NCBI RefSeq assembly: GCF_009389715.1
Contig: NC_052409.1
Coordinates: forward strand, 7,365,605-7,429,604
Source of the DNA: Phoenix dactylifera
Taxonomy: Eukaryota; Streptophyta; Magnoliopsida; Arecales; Arecaceae
Length of the DNA: 64,000 nt
Direction: 5' to 3'
A model generated the notes under the pieces. The model was not told the origin of the DNA. It saw only the letters and a program-made list of their open reading frames with translations, and made no database searches. The first letter of the stretch is position 1. Every line of letters starts with the position of its first letter. A program made the translations under genes and the position numbers. Positions 35,080-46,641 of the stretch are shown here, piece after piece.

Positions 35080-38000
35080 ATGATGGATCTTTTGTCCCCT
35101 ACGTCGGAGGAGAAGAAAGACCACTCGCCGTCCCTGGCGATCTCCCTTCCATCGCCTCCCCCGCCCCGGCGGGGAACCGCCGACGCCGCCGGCAACTTCT
35201 GCCGTCTTCTCGCCAACGGCCCCCCCGCCGCTCCGGCCCCCTCCTCCTGGTTCGAGATTCGCCTCTTCTACGTCCGCATCACCCCCTGCGCTGCCGACGC
35301 CGTGCCCCCCCGCCTCACCCTCTCCCATCTCCGCCGCGAGATGGGAGCCGCCCTCGAGATCAAAGGCGCCCGCGTCCCCAACTCCGACCCTACCTCCCTC
35401 CCCCTCCGCCGCGACCGCTTCGATCGCGACGCCGCCGAGGTCACCTACGTCAGCACCGAGGGCGTCCGCCTCACCGGGGCCGTCGATTTCGAGGTTTGCG
35501 ATGATAGGGGCAATTTGATCCTCTGCGGTTCTCTGGGGAGGGTGGAGGCTCCGTGGAGCAATGGGGTAATTGGGTTCGACAACCATTCAGGGTCGTGCGA
35601 TAAGGATCCGAAGACCGGGTGGAGCATGGATTGCTATTCTGCTGCATCGATTGCTTCCTCTGCGTTCATGCAATCCAAGCTTGGGATCTCGTCGCCGTCC
35701 ATCGAGGTCTATGTGGCCGGGTGCTATGCAGGGGTTCCTTTGATACTCACACAGACCGTTCAGCTCAGCCCGAGGCGGAAGGCCGCGAGGCCAGGAGCGC
35801 TGGATGCGATACCGGAGGATGAAGAGACCGCTGGGAGGGAGCAGGGAAGCAATGAAGGGTTGATTCACCGCAGAACATCATCATCATCTGTAAGTTGTTT
35901 TTTTTTTTTTTTAAATACATTCCTTGCAATTTGCAGTTTTCCTCCCCATTTCACATTGCTAAATCATAGTGAAACAGCTATTTCTTTTTAACTATAAGCT
36001 TTTTCTTGTTTGTTAGAAGTGAGAGCGGACGACAACTTTGCTCAACAGAGGTTTTAAGAAAGCATTGCTTGAGCATTTCATGCTTGGTCTAAGAATATCC
36101 GTGATAAGACTTAAGGGAATATTTAACTGCCTTCTCCTCCATAAAATTTCAGCAAAGCATATTATTCGAGCTGCTAGACTTGCAAGAGAAAGAGCAAGTA
36201 GGATGGTTACCAGTCCATTTCTGCAGGAATCTGTTTTACCCGTCAGATGCATTTATAACAGATTTCATCAAAAGCTAGAAGAGTGAGAACCAATAGGGAA
36301 GCTAGTAGGTTTACTATTAAAAGCCAGAGGAGAGAAAAGCATGATAACATATGGCGTATGACAGATGGTTGATTTTTAATGATCTTGATGGAAGGTCATA
36401 ATGCATTAGTTTCCCTTCATTTCACATCTTAGATAATGTAGTAGCAAGTCCACTAAGCTGGTCATGATAACTTCCAGCAGTCTTGGTGTTTGCTAAGCTC
36501 AATTCACTGGCATAAAGGATGGTGGTGCTACAAATTCCATGGCTTGAAGCTTCTCCTAGCATCCAAACATGGGTTTGATGAACTCCCTATGATTTGCTCA
36601 TACTACACGGTGAAACGAAATTAACCGCTAAGTGGATGCCCAATGTGTGAACATGCAACATAACAGAAAGATACTCTCAAAACTCACAAGCTGCATGAGG
36701 ATAAGATATGCAAACCAATAGTCATTTCCACTAGGCTGATTGAAATTAGCGTCCAATTGGTTTTGCCCAAGATTAATTTATTTTGGCTGAAAAGCCCAGC
36801 CTAACAAGCCTTGATAAGAACCCATTTCTTTCTTTTGGCATGATAGGTATTTGGTGCGGGCTCTTGTCTTCTTGTCACTCTAGTCGGGGCACCTCAGTGT
36901 TATTTGATGTAGACTTTGCATTGTAGGACACATAAAGCCAGCTTCAAATTATTGGGAAAGGGGGTGAAGGTTACTTACAGTTCTAATACAATTTTTTCTA
37001 TTTTATAATGCTTAGTTTGCAATTGTCAGGTTGATCTTTCATTTCCTATGTTGTTCCAAGGGTGCAAATTGTTAAAGTACTATGAAGAATGAAAAATGTT
37101 AAGATGGGTAATACATGTTATGAAAGAAGCCATATTGGTGCATTAGTGTAACCTTCTTAGTTACAGATTACCAATCTATGGCAATCATTAGATGTGATAT
37201 ATATTCTTTCCTACTTTGGTTGTGTTGCAGTGGGAGTTCATGGTTTTGGCATTGACAAAATGACATGAAACTTTATAGGCTTACACGTTACAGCTTGATG
37301 TTGCCATATTATCTCGTTTGTGTTCATATCTCGTCATGTTGATTGGATGTTCTAGTGGAATGACATAAACATAAGATAGATTTGTTTAATCAACTCACCT
37401 CTTCTATATAACATCGATGAATCATCCATAACAAGGAATTGACTAGCAACTGATAAAATGATTAATTAATTTTTGAAGAAGGTTATACATGCAAAAACAA
37501 GTCCTAATCAACAGGCAAGGTCGATGTGGTTGTCTGTTGTTAAAATTTCTACCCTTTCTTGTAAAAGAAATATTAAAATCCATAGACATCTTAATATAAG
37601 ACTGGCTACAAATATGCTTTCATAATTATCATAAGTAGTCTTGCTAGTTGTAGCTAGTTTTTAAGACTAGAAGACATTCGAATAGGAGGGTTAATCTTGG
37701 CGCATCAGTAAAGTTGCTTCATTATGATATGAAGTTTACGGGTTCGAAATATAGAAACAACCTCTCTGCATGTAGGGTTAAGGCCAAGGATCGTAGAACC
37801 GGTAGCTGTATTGATCGATTATTGGACTGGTACTGAACCGATCGCCTTAACACAGAGCACCAGTCCGAATCGGTCGCCTTAACATAGCGCATGCGGTGCG
37901 CTGTGGCACCGGAGTCGGTGCGAACCAGTTCGCAACGGTTTCTAGCCATATCGGACGGAACCATCTGGTTCAGTCCGGTACGCTGGGTTTCGGCTCCACA

Positions 38001-41000
38001 AGGGCGAAACCATTTTTTAACGCTGAACCGGACCAATCAGAGACCAGACCGGTTCGGTACGGGCTGAATCGGACGGTACGGGCTGGTACAACATTTCTTG
38101 GTTAAGGCGATATATATTTGACCCTCCCCAACCTTACATGGTAGAAGCCTTGTATACTGGGCTGCCCTTTTGAAGATATTTGAATACTATTTTAGTAGAG
38201 TTACTTAGTCTAAGTTCATTTTGCATGATCACATTTGTGCATTCAAAAGATAAATAGGTGCCTCGTATTTGTGAAATTTTATTCATCGTTCCATCTTTAG
38301 CATTTTTTAAGTTATCCTGTTAAAAATGGTATATTGAGTTTTGTACATCACATAAGGATTCAATGAACTTATTCACAAAGCCTAAGCTTGGAAAGGAAGG
38401 GGGTGTGGTGGAGTTGAGGTTGTCTAAAGGGAATATTAGGGATATTGGGTATTTCAGTCAAGCCATCATACTCATAGGTTTTGACACGCATCTATTATTA
38501 CCATATATTGTTTTTTGGGGGGGACTTTTAAGGGGTCCTCTGTGCCATCTTATGTTGGTTCTTTGATATGCCAAACAGACTCTTGTGGTGACTAATTGGG
38601 AAACCCAATCATAGAAGGTGCGTTGGGAAGGGAGGGAGTTTAGTATGAGAGGTGATTCAATCATAGAATTCATGAAACCTAGGTGTTTTGCTTTGACCTT
38701 ATTTTATTAAAAATAATATATGCTCATGTGAGGGAGGTTTCATATGGCATTATGCTTTCTTACTGCCCCAAACAGGCTCTGACCCCTAAAAACTAGTTCC
38801 TGGGTGAGATTTCTTTATGAACATTGTGCGCACAGACAGAATCCACACAATGTGCACATAGATAGGGTCCACTTAGCAGATTGTTGGAAATAGCTAGGAT
38901 GAAGGACATTCCTCAATTTTTATCCTTAGATGTCCAAAATTTGTCTATTTGGAAAAAGTTATCATAGAACACAAAAAAGAAAGGTCGAGTTTGATCATAA
39001 GATCCTTGTAGTTCCATTATCCATAGCATGTTGAGATTTATGTGCTTAATTATGTTCAGTTCTCAACATATTTAGTGGAAGATTGATGAATGTAGAACCA
39101 TTTTAGGTCATTATAAAGGTGAACTTCTGACTTGTTGGTCATAGCTATGGATAACAACGGAATTAAGAGCATATGCATGAAAGAAACCTGTAATATGTAT
39201 ATGTAGATAAGAGGATTAGACCTCCTTCTATTGTCACTAGAGGGCACATACATTTTTTATGAAATGGAGAACTTTGTGAAGATATATGGTTCATTTGCTT
39301 ATAGTACTTGTAAAATAAATAGACTATATATATGACACCAAATGTTAGATGCAAAGCCAAAAGTTTTGGGAGGAAAAATTTTTAGGTCGTCAGGCGGATG
39401 AAGGGGAGAGTTCTTTGAAGTTCCAGTGAAAATGTCAGGCAAATAAAATTTTGTGTATTCTGTTACACAAGGCAATATTTTTTTGTTAACCATATCATTC
39501 AAGTATTATACATACACGAAATATAAGGAACTATTTCATTTGGGTGAGGATGCTGACAGAAATGTGGATTCACATACAACAAGCTCATTGTATTGCAGAG
39601 AGAAGAGCATTGACATGGATGTTAATCTTATCAGGAAAGACAGGAGTAATTATATGCATGTAGACACTGGAGTTGCACTGATGGAGGATCAAGTGATTAG
39701 GAGCCAATAAAAATTGCATCGATGTGTGCATGATAGCATGAAGATTCCTTGCTAAGACGGGAGCTTAGGTTTTTGTGGTGAGGTACTTCAAGAATGTTAA
39801 TGGAAGATACAGCAGAAAATATGATGAAGCTTATGTTGGCTGAGGTTTCCTTAACAGAAGAATATGGCAAAGGACTTACAAAGCCTAGACCAATTAGATT
39901 GATTTTTCTTTCAGAAAGAAGAATAGTACCTTTTTAGAGAGTAGCATGGCTTTGCACATGAGATAAGAGTATTTTAGTGTTTCTACAGCTAAATGGTGTT
40001 GGTTTGTACATAGTCCATTAGATTCTGAGGAAAGGAAGGGTAAAATCTGGTTCATATTTCAAATGGCCGATTGGTCATTGGGGATATTTAAGTTATGCAA
40101 CTTTTTAATGAGGACATTCCATGTAAAAAAGCTGATTGCAACCCATAATGTTTCCATTAATATGGGGACTGAGTTGAACTATGTAAATTGAAATATTTTG
40201 AAATTTCACATAATGTTTTAATGTTTGAGCAAAAACAGATTATGCATTGGTACTAGGGGTGTCGATGAACTTGGCTGGCTTTGATCAGTTGGAAGGCCTA
40301 GCCCTGAAAAATATAGGCTTTGGCTCAGATTTCAGGCACTTGGGCCAGGTGTGGGCCAAAGAATATGAAGCCTATTTTTTTGGGGCCAGGCTTGGGCTTA
40401 GATTTCATAAAAACTTCACTATGCCTGATTTTAAGCTTGATTTGAACCTGAAAATAACCCCAAATTTCAATTAGATTAGGGCCTGCTATGTCCAGGGCAG
40501 GTTCAAATCCAGGTCTGGGCAGACCTTGCAAATGTTTTCTGATCAGGTCCTGTTATGTCACCTCTCTATAGATTAGTCCTGAATTATGTTGGACAGGGCA
40601 GGCGACGGGCGTACCTTAAAACTTAATTGGCAAATTGATGGATAAATGAACTTTCTTGGCCGTGTTGTTTAAGCTCAATTGTAAAGCAACCTCAAAGATT
40701 TCCCCAAACTTGGTTAAAGTTTGGACAAAGAAGAGAGGCAAGATTTGATGATTCTTCATGCTTGAAGATTCTGCTGGTACAGGAAACTTCAATAATATAT
40801 AGTCATTTGTTTTGATTTATTCTAGTGTGAGGAGACTTCTGTTAGTTTCTGCTTTTAATTATTAGCATTTGGAAATCTTTGAAAAATTGGCTTCATAATC
40901 CTAGGAAGGCTAGATGAAGGAATTTAAACTCCATGCATATATTTCAAGTAAAGACACTTCTGATAATGTGCCAAAGGTAATTTTCCTTATGCGCTTGGTT

Positions 41001-41552
41001 TGAGTGATTATGTGAAGAGTTTCCACTAATATAGAACCTAATAGTACTAGTAAGGAGGTGGACATAGGATTTAGAAGAGGAAGAGGGTGCCTTGACAAGG
41101 CTACTGAGGGGAGGATCTCCTAGGCACCAAGGCGAGAAGAGAGCTTAGTAGGTGGATGTTTGGAACTTAAATTGTGTAGCCAATGAACCAGCTAAAATTA
41201 CTTGCCTGTTTTGCTGTATGATCAATGGCTGTAGACAATTTTCTTGCTTGTTGCTTTGTTCATATATCATCTATTTAAACTTATAAGATGATTGGAACTA
41301 ATCAAAGCTGTACGGCTTTTACAGGTTACAGAAGAGATTGATGAATATGATCCAAATATCAAGGTTGGTCATAGATACTATCCTGAAGGTTGGTACTTGG
41401 ATGATGATGGCCAATTAACATGGTTCAATGCTGGTGTTAGAGTCGGTGTTGGGATAGGATTGGGAATGTGTGTTGGAATAGGAATTGGTATTGGACTCCT
41501 CATGCGTTCGTACCAGGCAACTACCAGAAATTTCAGGAGGCGATTCTTCTAA
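35080..41552 (+). CDS. At1g01500-like membrane-anchored protein
   Basis: Two exons, 35080-35889 and 41325-41552, with donor TCT|GTAAGT and acceptor ttttacag|GTTACA, phase 0. The product is 345 aa against roughly 330 aa in Arabidopsis. The start MMDLLSPTS could equally be the second Met. After a Pro/Ala-rich N-terminus, residues about 58-250 match the conserved family core (WFEIRLFYVRITPC, APWSNGVIGFDNHSGSCDKD, GWSMDCYSAASI, SIEVYVAGCYAGVPLILTQT). Exon 2 gives VGHRYYPEGWYLDDDGQLTW and then a glycine-zipper-like hydrophobic segment (about 306-330) ending in basic residues, suggesting a C-terminal membrane anchor. Some databases label the family erythronate-4-phosphate dehydrogenase-like; I see no dehydrogenase motif. 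The role is unknown. The 5.4-kb intron hosts a SINE with a nested MITE. Confidence 0.9.
37685..38171 (+). mobile_element. Au-type SINE, interrupted by a MITE
   Basis: The 5' half (37685-37784) is the tRNA-related Au head: ggcgcatcagtaaagttgc (A-box region), acgggttcgaaa (B-box), gaaacaacctctctgcatg, gggttaaggc. The 3' half (38101-38171) is the Au tail ending in gtatactgggctgccctttt. The two halves are separated by the 316-bp element at 37785-38100; together they give about 170 bp, the normal Au size. Flanks gaagacattcgaata (37670-37684) and gaagatatttgaata (38172-38186) form a 15-bp target duplication with two mismatches. Confidence 0.88.
37785..38100. mobile_element. CAAGG-family element copy 4, inside the SINE
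   Basis: The element starts caaggatcgtagaaccgg and ends gctggtacaacatttcttg. The interior is rich in accggt, ggttcggta and cggaacc words. The 8-bp duplication gttaaggc (37777-37784, 38101-38108) is perfect and consists of SINE sequence, which proves that the element inserted after the SINE. Confidence 0.8.
40253..40571. mobile_element. Possible non-autonomous hAT-type element
   Basis: The left end is taggggtgtcgatgaac; the right end reverse-complemented is tagagaggtgacataac. The interior has repeated gggcc, ggcttggg and ccaggtctggg words like other hAT-type elements in the window. No matching 8-bp flanks were found. Confidence 0.4.
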
Positions 41553-42344
41553 GTTCAACCAGAATGCCTGACTTTGCTCTTACAACCAACACTCCTTGCA
41601 GTAATGCTTCTAGAAAATTTTGACGGCATAAGAAGCTCCTTCAATGCCTCCTACGCCCGGCAGCACAAGATTCGGCACTGATTGTATTGTTCGTGGTTTG
41701 TTGATCGGTTGGTTTTTCTGTAAAGGCTCTGCCATAGAGCTATTCTGTGTCCAATTTGTGTGCGCTAATACTCAGCTTCTGAATGAGATATTTTTCGTGG
41801 ATAGAAAACTTCGTCTGACCGGACCACCCAGGACTGCACATTGTGGGTTTTAGTGCAGAAGATTATCCCTGTTTTTCACCTTTTGGCTCTTATAAATTTT
41901 AGAGAGTCAGAATCGAACACTGGACATGATGTGTTATTGACATGTATCTGTGTCTAGGGATAACCTGTGAAAATTTTATTAGCTAAACTGTATGTGAATA
42001 CTACCATGATCTATTTTGGTAAACTTATTTAAATTTGTCTTTTTATTTAGTTATATTGTGATGTCTTGGTACCCTATCTATATTGTAGGTTGAACTAAGA
42101 GTTCCATGCCCATGTCATTCCACGCCTATTGTTAGGGATGTACTGTAAGGATGCTGTGATTGCTGGAGATGGGTTTCGAGAAAGAGCACAGATCCTCTCC
42201 AGAAAGAGCACGGATCCTCTGCGGGGCATGGTTTGTGCTGTAGAGCTTGGTATAGTGCTTGATGACCGCCGGAGATGGATGGCCATCCAACAAGATGTTT
42301 TTATATGTCATACTTTGATGGATATCCATTTTTTGATGATGGCC

Positions 42345-42745
42345 ATCACCATCCGGTGCAGTGCAAATAGCGCTCCATGGAGGATCCTTGATCTTGGAGA
42401 AAATAATAGTGATATCCTAGGGAAGATAATAGTGAAATGTGACTGGTTAAGCTGTAATCAATTTGCTCCCTCAGTGGAGGGAGGTTTTCGGGCATTTAAT
42501 ACCTATACTGCAAGAACATAGATGCATGATTAATAAGTTTGCTTCTAGCAGCCATCATCATCGAGCGTTGCATCGGATGCTGCAGTGCGAGCAGCGCACC
42601 ATGGAGAATCTTTGATCTTTAAGAAATTAATAGTGGAATATGACTAGCTTAGCTGTAATCAATTTGCTCTCTTGGAGGGAGATTTCTAGGCATTGAATGC
42701 CTATACTACAAGAATGTAGATTCTTGATTCATGAGTTTGTTTCGA
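42345..42745. repeat. Imperfect tandem duplication, about 200 bp units
   Basis: Unit 1 (about 42345-42550) and unit 2 (about 42560-42745) share gcgctccatggaggatcctt / gcgcaccatggagaatcttt, gttaagctgtaatcaatttgc / gcttagctgtaatcaatttgc, and cctatactgcaagaacatag / cctatactacaagaatgtag. It lies just past the 3' end of the At1g01500-like gene. No coding potential was seen. Confidence 0.75.
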
Positions 42746-42879
42746 GCATATGCCTGGGGAAACAGACCAGGTTGTGGAATGGAACAAGGGAGGTCATGTG
42801 GTATATGTTTTATGTGGTAAGGGTTATATCTGGAGATTATACCTAGAGAACTATGTAACTGTGATCTGTAAATCATTCC

Positions 42880-44203
42880 ACACGTATTGTTGTGGCCGAA
42901 CTAAAGCTCCGAGAATATGTTGTCAAACGGTCGCATTACATGGCCCGGCTAATTCGAGTAAGGCCAGGCTTAATCGAGTCCAGGCTGTTTGACAGTATAA
43001 GAATGTTAAGGTTGACCTTGAGAGGAGGTATGGGTTTTGGCACTTTCGATTCCTGCGGGGGAGACGACAGATAGATTGGTCTGGATTTCGACAGGAAGGA
43101 CGAAGGTATGCGCTAGAGACTTGCAAATACTGATGGGAGGGGAGACAATCCGACAAATTGATGGTGGGTGGATTTGGAGGATGCGTATCCACCCTTACGT
43201 AGCTTTGTTCATATGGAAAGTGGCGTAGGGCTATCTATCAACCCGAAGTGTGGTAGCTAGGAGGGGTGTAAGAATTACGCCGATGTGTGAGAAGTGCCCC
43301 GACATGGAGGAGTCTATCAGTCATGTGCTGCTCGGTTGCCCTCGGACAATGCATGTTTAGAGGAGAGCTTCATTCCCCATGCCGCACTCTATGAGGTCGA
43401 CCGAGGAGCTTTTACGCCAATTGAGAGAGGCTATGAGGAGACCGAGTCCTGCTAAGTAGGGCATTATGTGTGCTTAACTGGTTTATCACATCTAGCTGGA
43501 CAGAAATGCCCGTCTCTTTGAAGGTAGGAGGACATCCCCGAGGGCTGTGGTAGATAGAGCTCTCCTCCAATCTATAGAGATCATCAACACGACCATGACG
43601 ACTTCATCCGAGATGGCTAGGGACATCTGGAATTTCCACTTCGCTGCTGTAGTGCCTAGATTTACACTTGTCTCTTGGGAGCTCCTGCCCGGCCATGTGA
43701 ATTTCGACGACAATGTGTTGGCAGATGGAGACAGAGGAGGTATGGGTTTTGTGATCAGGGATCACAATTGCAGGTTGGTTACTGTGGGAGGGTATCACAC
43801 CTGTGACATAATAGCCATTTGTGCGGAGCTCCGGGCAGCTTGGGAGAGCATTATCTTTACGAGGCGTATTCTAGGGGCTGACAACATCTTCCTAGATGGG
43901 GACTCAGTGACAGTGGTTGAGTTGATCTGGAATAAGAAGTGAAGGGGCGATGACCACCCACTACTCAGGATATTCACAGGATAGCGAGAGAATGTGACTC
44001 ATTTCAGGTTGCTCATATGTATCGAGAGGCAAACATAACTGCAAATTAAATTGCCTCCTTCATTGCTCACTACTCGAGAGAGTTTCTTTGGACATGCCTC
44101 GAAGCCGCCCCTCCACCCTTGCACCATTTTTTTTCTCTCGACTCTATGGGTTGCACTCACACTAGAGCAGTGTGAACAACCATTGTACCCCACAAAAAAA
44201 AAA
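42880..44203 (+). mobile_element. 5'-truncated LINE with zf-RVT and RNase H
   Basis: The plus strand encodes the end of an L1-type ORF2. First comes a reverse-transcriptase-associated zinc-binding domain (VALFIWKVA, ARRGVRITPMCEKCPDM, SHVLLGCPR; about 43190-43350), then RNARLFEGRRTSP. An RNase H domain follows (VNFDDNVLADGDRGGMGFVI, AICAELRAAWE, DGDSVTVVELIW; 43690-43940). The tail is GCTHTRAV-like, ending ttgtaccccac plus an A run (about 44203). Several stops and frameshifts show decay. The left boundary is uncertain. Confidence 0.75.
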
Positions 44204-44330
44204 GGTTGATCTTAAAAAATTTATGACCCGACCAACAATACTATCATGTTATTCGGAAGGCCAACCAAATGCCATGTTAATGAAGGGACTAGCAATGAGT
44301 TGGTATGATCTAACCAAAATCAAATAGTAT

Positions 44331-44670
44331 TGTAAGGATCCATATTGGCCTAAGTTTAGCTCCATATCGGCTAATGCATTGGATATATTTTAGGTACTTG
44401 TACAGAGCCGAAAAAATCCAAGTAAGAATTATTACGAATGGTATTAGAGCAGACTCAGCCCATGACCCATGTAGACTAAGGGATACTGTAGTTTGAGTCC
44501 ACTTAGATGAATCAAAAGTTAAAATATTTGTGATTAAATTTGAATGGATTTAGATTCTTAGCTTAGTAAGAATGCTAGAGCTTCGTATTTTTGGTCCCAT
44601 ATCAACTATGCATAAGATAGATGATTTTAGATACTGTCGAGGAGCCTAAATAAATCTTTTGGCTTTTTTT
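44331..44670 (+). mobile_element. TRIM-like miniature LTR element
   Basis: The segment 44362-44420 (ccatatcggctaatgcat..., ttttaggtacttg, agagcc) recurs at 44597-44656 (ccatatcaactatgcat..., ttttagatactg, ggagcc). Directly after the first copy, 44439-44450 reads tggtattagagc, one mismatch from the initiator Met-tRNA primer-binding site tggtatcagagc. Terminal repeats of about 100 bp, a PBS and no coding interior fit a terminal-repeat retrotransposon in miniature. Ends are approximate. Confidence 0.6.
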
Positions 44671-45349
44671 TTTTTAGGTGAGATTTTAGATTGTTACAAA
44701 TATATTTTAGTCTTAACTTGCACCAAACCTCTCTAAATACCGAGCTGGCATTGATCGACCCAAAGGCTCAACAATGGATGGCGCGACTGAGCGAGGTTTG
44801 TCGGGGGCTTGGCTTGAAGTATACGCAGCATGAAGAGGACCGAATCCATCTGGTTGAAATTCGTTGAGTTGAAATAAGAAGTTTCATTACATTATTGTTC
44901 TTGTCATCGCCCGAGGGAAGGGAGGACTGGGCGATGGAGCACCGGAGAGTGAGGAGAAGCATGGGGAGCTAGGAATGGTGATTATTATAGGAGAGGATAC
45001 TCGCTGGTGAGTCAAAAGTCCTCAAGCACCAACCAGTGCAGGATGTGGAGCTCGAGGTAGGTCCTAATTCGAGTCAAGGAGGTAGGTCCTAATTCGAGTC
45101 ACTTTACTGAGCTTCGGCTCGAATTTGGCCCTAGGCTCAGGTTGAGCTCAGGCCTTATTTTCATAAAATTTTTGGACTTAAATCCAGCCTAAAGCTCGAG
45201 TAAGAAATTCGAGCCAGGCTTAGGTAGAGGCATGACCCAACCTGACCCCACCCATTTCTAGAAAGGTTTGAGCTTGAGTTCAACTGCGAGGAAATGATTG
45301 CAAAGATCCTGCTTAGGAGTCAATTGTTTTGGCTAAGATCTCATATTTA

Positions 45350-46013
45350 CCCTCCGTTTGAGAGTTTTGAGGAAAAAAAGAAAAGAAAGGAAAACTTTAA
45401 TGAGGAGAGAAAAGAAAAGAAAGAAATGGAATAGACTTTTCTCTCATCTTGTTTGGGAGTTTTAGGAGGGAAGAGAAAGTACTTTCCTTCCTCTTATTTG
45501 AGAGTTTAGAGAGAAAAAAAAGAAAACATATATTTTTAACACTTTTACTAAAATACCCTTATTATAAAAGGGGTATGTTTATAGGTAGAGGTGCAAATGG
45601 ATCGGGTCGGACCGGGTTATGAGTGACTGGGTCAGCTGAAAGTGCAGCTGTGGAGATGGAGCTCCGTAGAGGTGCATCAGATGGGTATATGGAGATGGAG
45701 ATGACATATGAAACATTAAAACAAAAGATGCCCTATGATATATTTATCCTTTTAATTTGGTACTTTTTTAATTTAAGAGTAAAATAGATATTATAAAAAT
45801 TTATTAAGTTTCAATTCCTTTCTTTCCAAATCCTCCCATTTATGGGAAGAAAGAAAGGAGAGAATTGGAGCCCAAATTTTTTTCTCCTATTGCCTTCTAT
45901 TCCCTTCTTTTCTTTTCTTTTTCCTCCACTAAAAAACTCCCAAACATCAAAATTTTTAACTTTCTCTTTCATTTCATTCCTTTCTCCTCAATTTCAAGTT
46001 TTCAAACGGAGCC
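45350..46013. mobile_element. PIF/Harbinger-like MITE
   Basis: The left terminus is ccctccgtttgagagttttg; the right terminus reverse-complemented is ggctccgtttgaaaacttg. Purine-rich left and pyrimidine-rich right halves make the element largely self-complementary. It is flanked by TTA on both sides (45347-45349, 46014-46016), the typical 3-bp PIF/Harbinger target. A stretch with hAT-type words (ggatcgggtcggaccggg, about 45598) lies inside. Confidence 0.6.
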
Positions 46014-46080
46014 TTAAAGTTGTATAAGAAATTAAGGAGTTATAAATTGGAGTAAAGAAAAAAAAAACTTAAAAAAATAT

Positions 46081-46150
46081 TAGCTGGTAGATTTAAACCT
46101 TCAACCTTAAGGTTTATAGCCATATGCTCCAATCAACTATGCTAGGAGCC
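46081..46150 (-). tRNA. tRNA-like relic (pseudogene or SINE head)
   Basis: The minus strand reads ggctcctagcatagttgatt, ggagcatatggctataaacc, ttaaggttgaaggtttaaat, ctaccagcta. This follows the order acceptor, D arm (agcNtagttgNttNgagc), anticodon arm and T arm (ggttNaaNtc) of a tRNA, closest by eye to the Ile or Met type. The acceptor arms do not pair properly and the B-box is mutated, so it is not a working tRNA. A T-rich stretch follows, which would also fit the head of a SINE. Confidence 0.4.
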
Positions 46151-46360
46151 TAGGAGATTAAGAAACGCACCATAGATAAACAAACTGGAGTAAATCTTAG
46201 TGGAGAAATTACTTAGTTACAGATCGGGCGAGACCTTATTCCAACCCTAGAGCACCGATCAAAAGCCAAAAAAATTAGAGAAATTTCACACAAATCTAGC
46301 AGTCTTCGAATCAAATCTTGTAGAGGAAAGGACAAAATATTTGGAAATTTGAGGACTTAC

Positions 46361-46374
46361 TACTCCGGATTCAT
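46361..46374 (-). pseudogene. Orphan RAB1/YPT1-like first coding exon
   Basis: The minus strand reads gccATGAATCCGGAGTA followed by the donor GTAAGTCC at 46360. MNPEY split after TA is the conserved start and first splice site of plant RAB1 (RABD) GTPases, which continue DYLFKLLLIGDSGVGK. A GC-balanced leader lies upstream (to about 46580). I found no P-loop or DTAGQE-coding exon on the minus strand between here and 41552, a stretch filled with transposons. It may be a broken gene, or chance resemblance in a short motif. Confidence 0.35.
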
Positions 46375-46596
46375 GGCGGGAGATCGAGGGAACTGGTGCT
46401 CTTGCCACAGGGTAATTCCGGCGGGGTTCGCGATGGGTTTTTCGCCGGAAAAGCGGGATGGAGATGATGGAAGCGTCCCACTCTAGAGTTTCGACAAGAG
46501 AAAATAGAACTAGGAACGAAGATGGAGGATTCTAACGGCGAAGAGGGTAACGCTGAAAACCGTGTGAGATCAAATAGAGCCAAATTACATATTTAG

Positions 46597-46605
46597 CCTC
46601 GTACT

Positions 46606-46641
<36 letters not shown>

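Noticed and set aside
34990-35586. Minus-strand ORF of 198 codons
   Set aside because: Antisense to the conserved At1g01500-like exon 1, with no recognisable domain.
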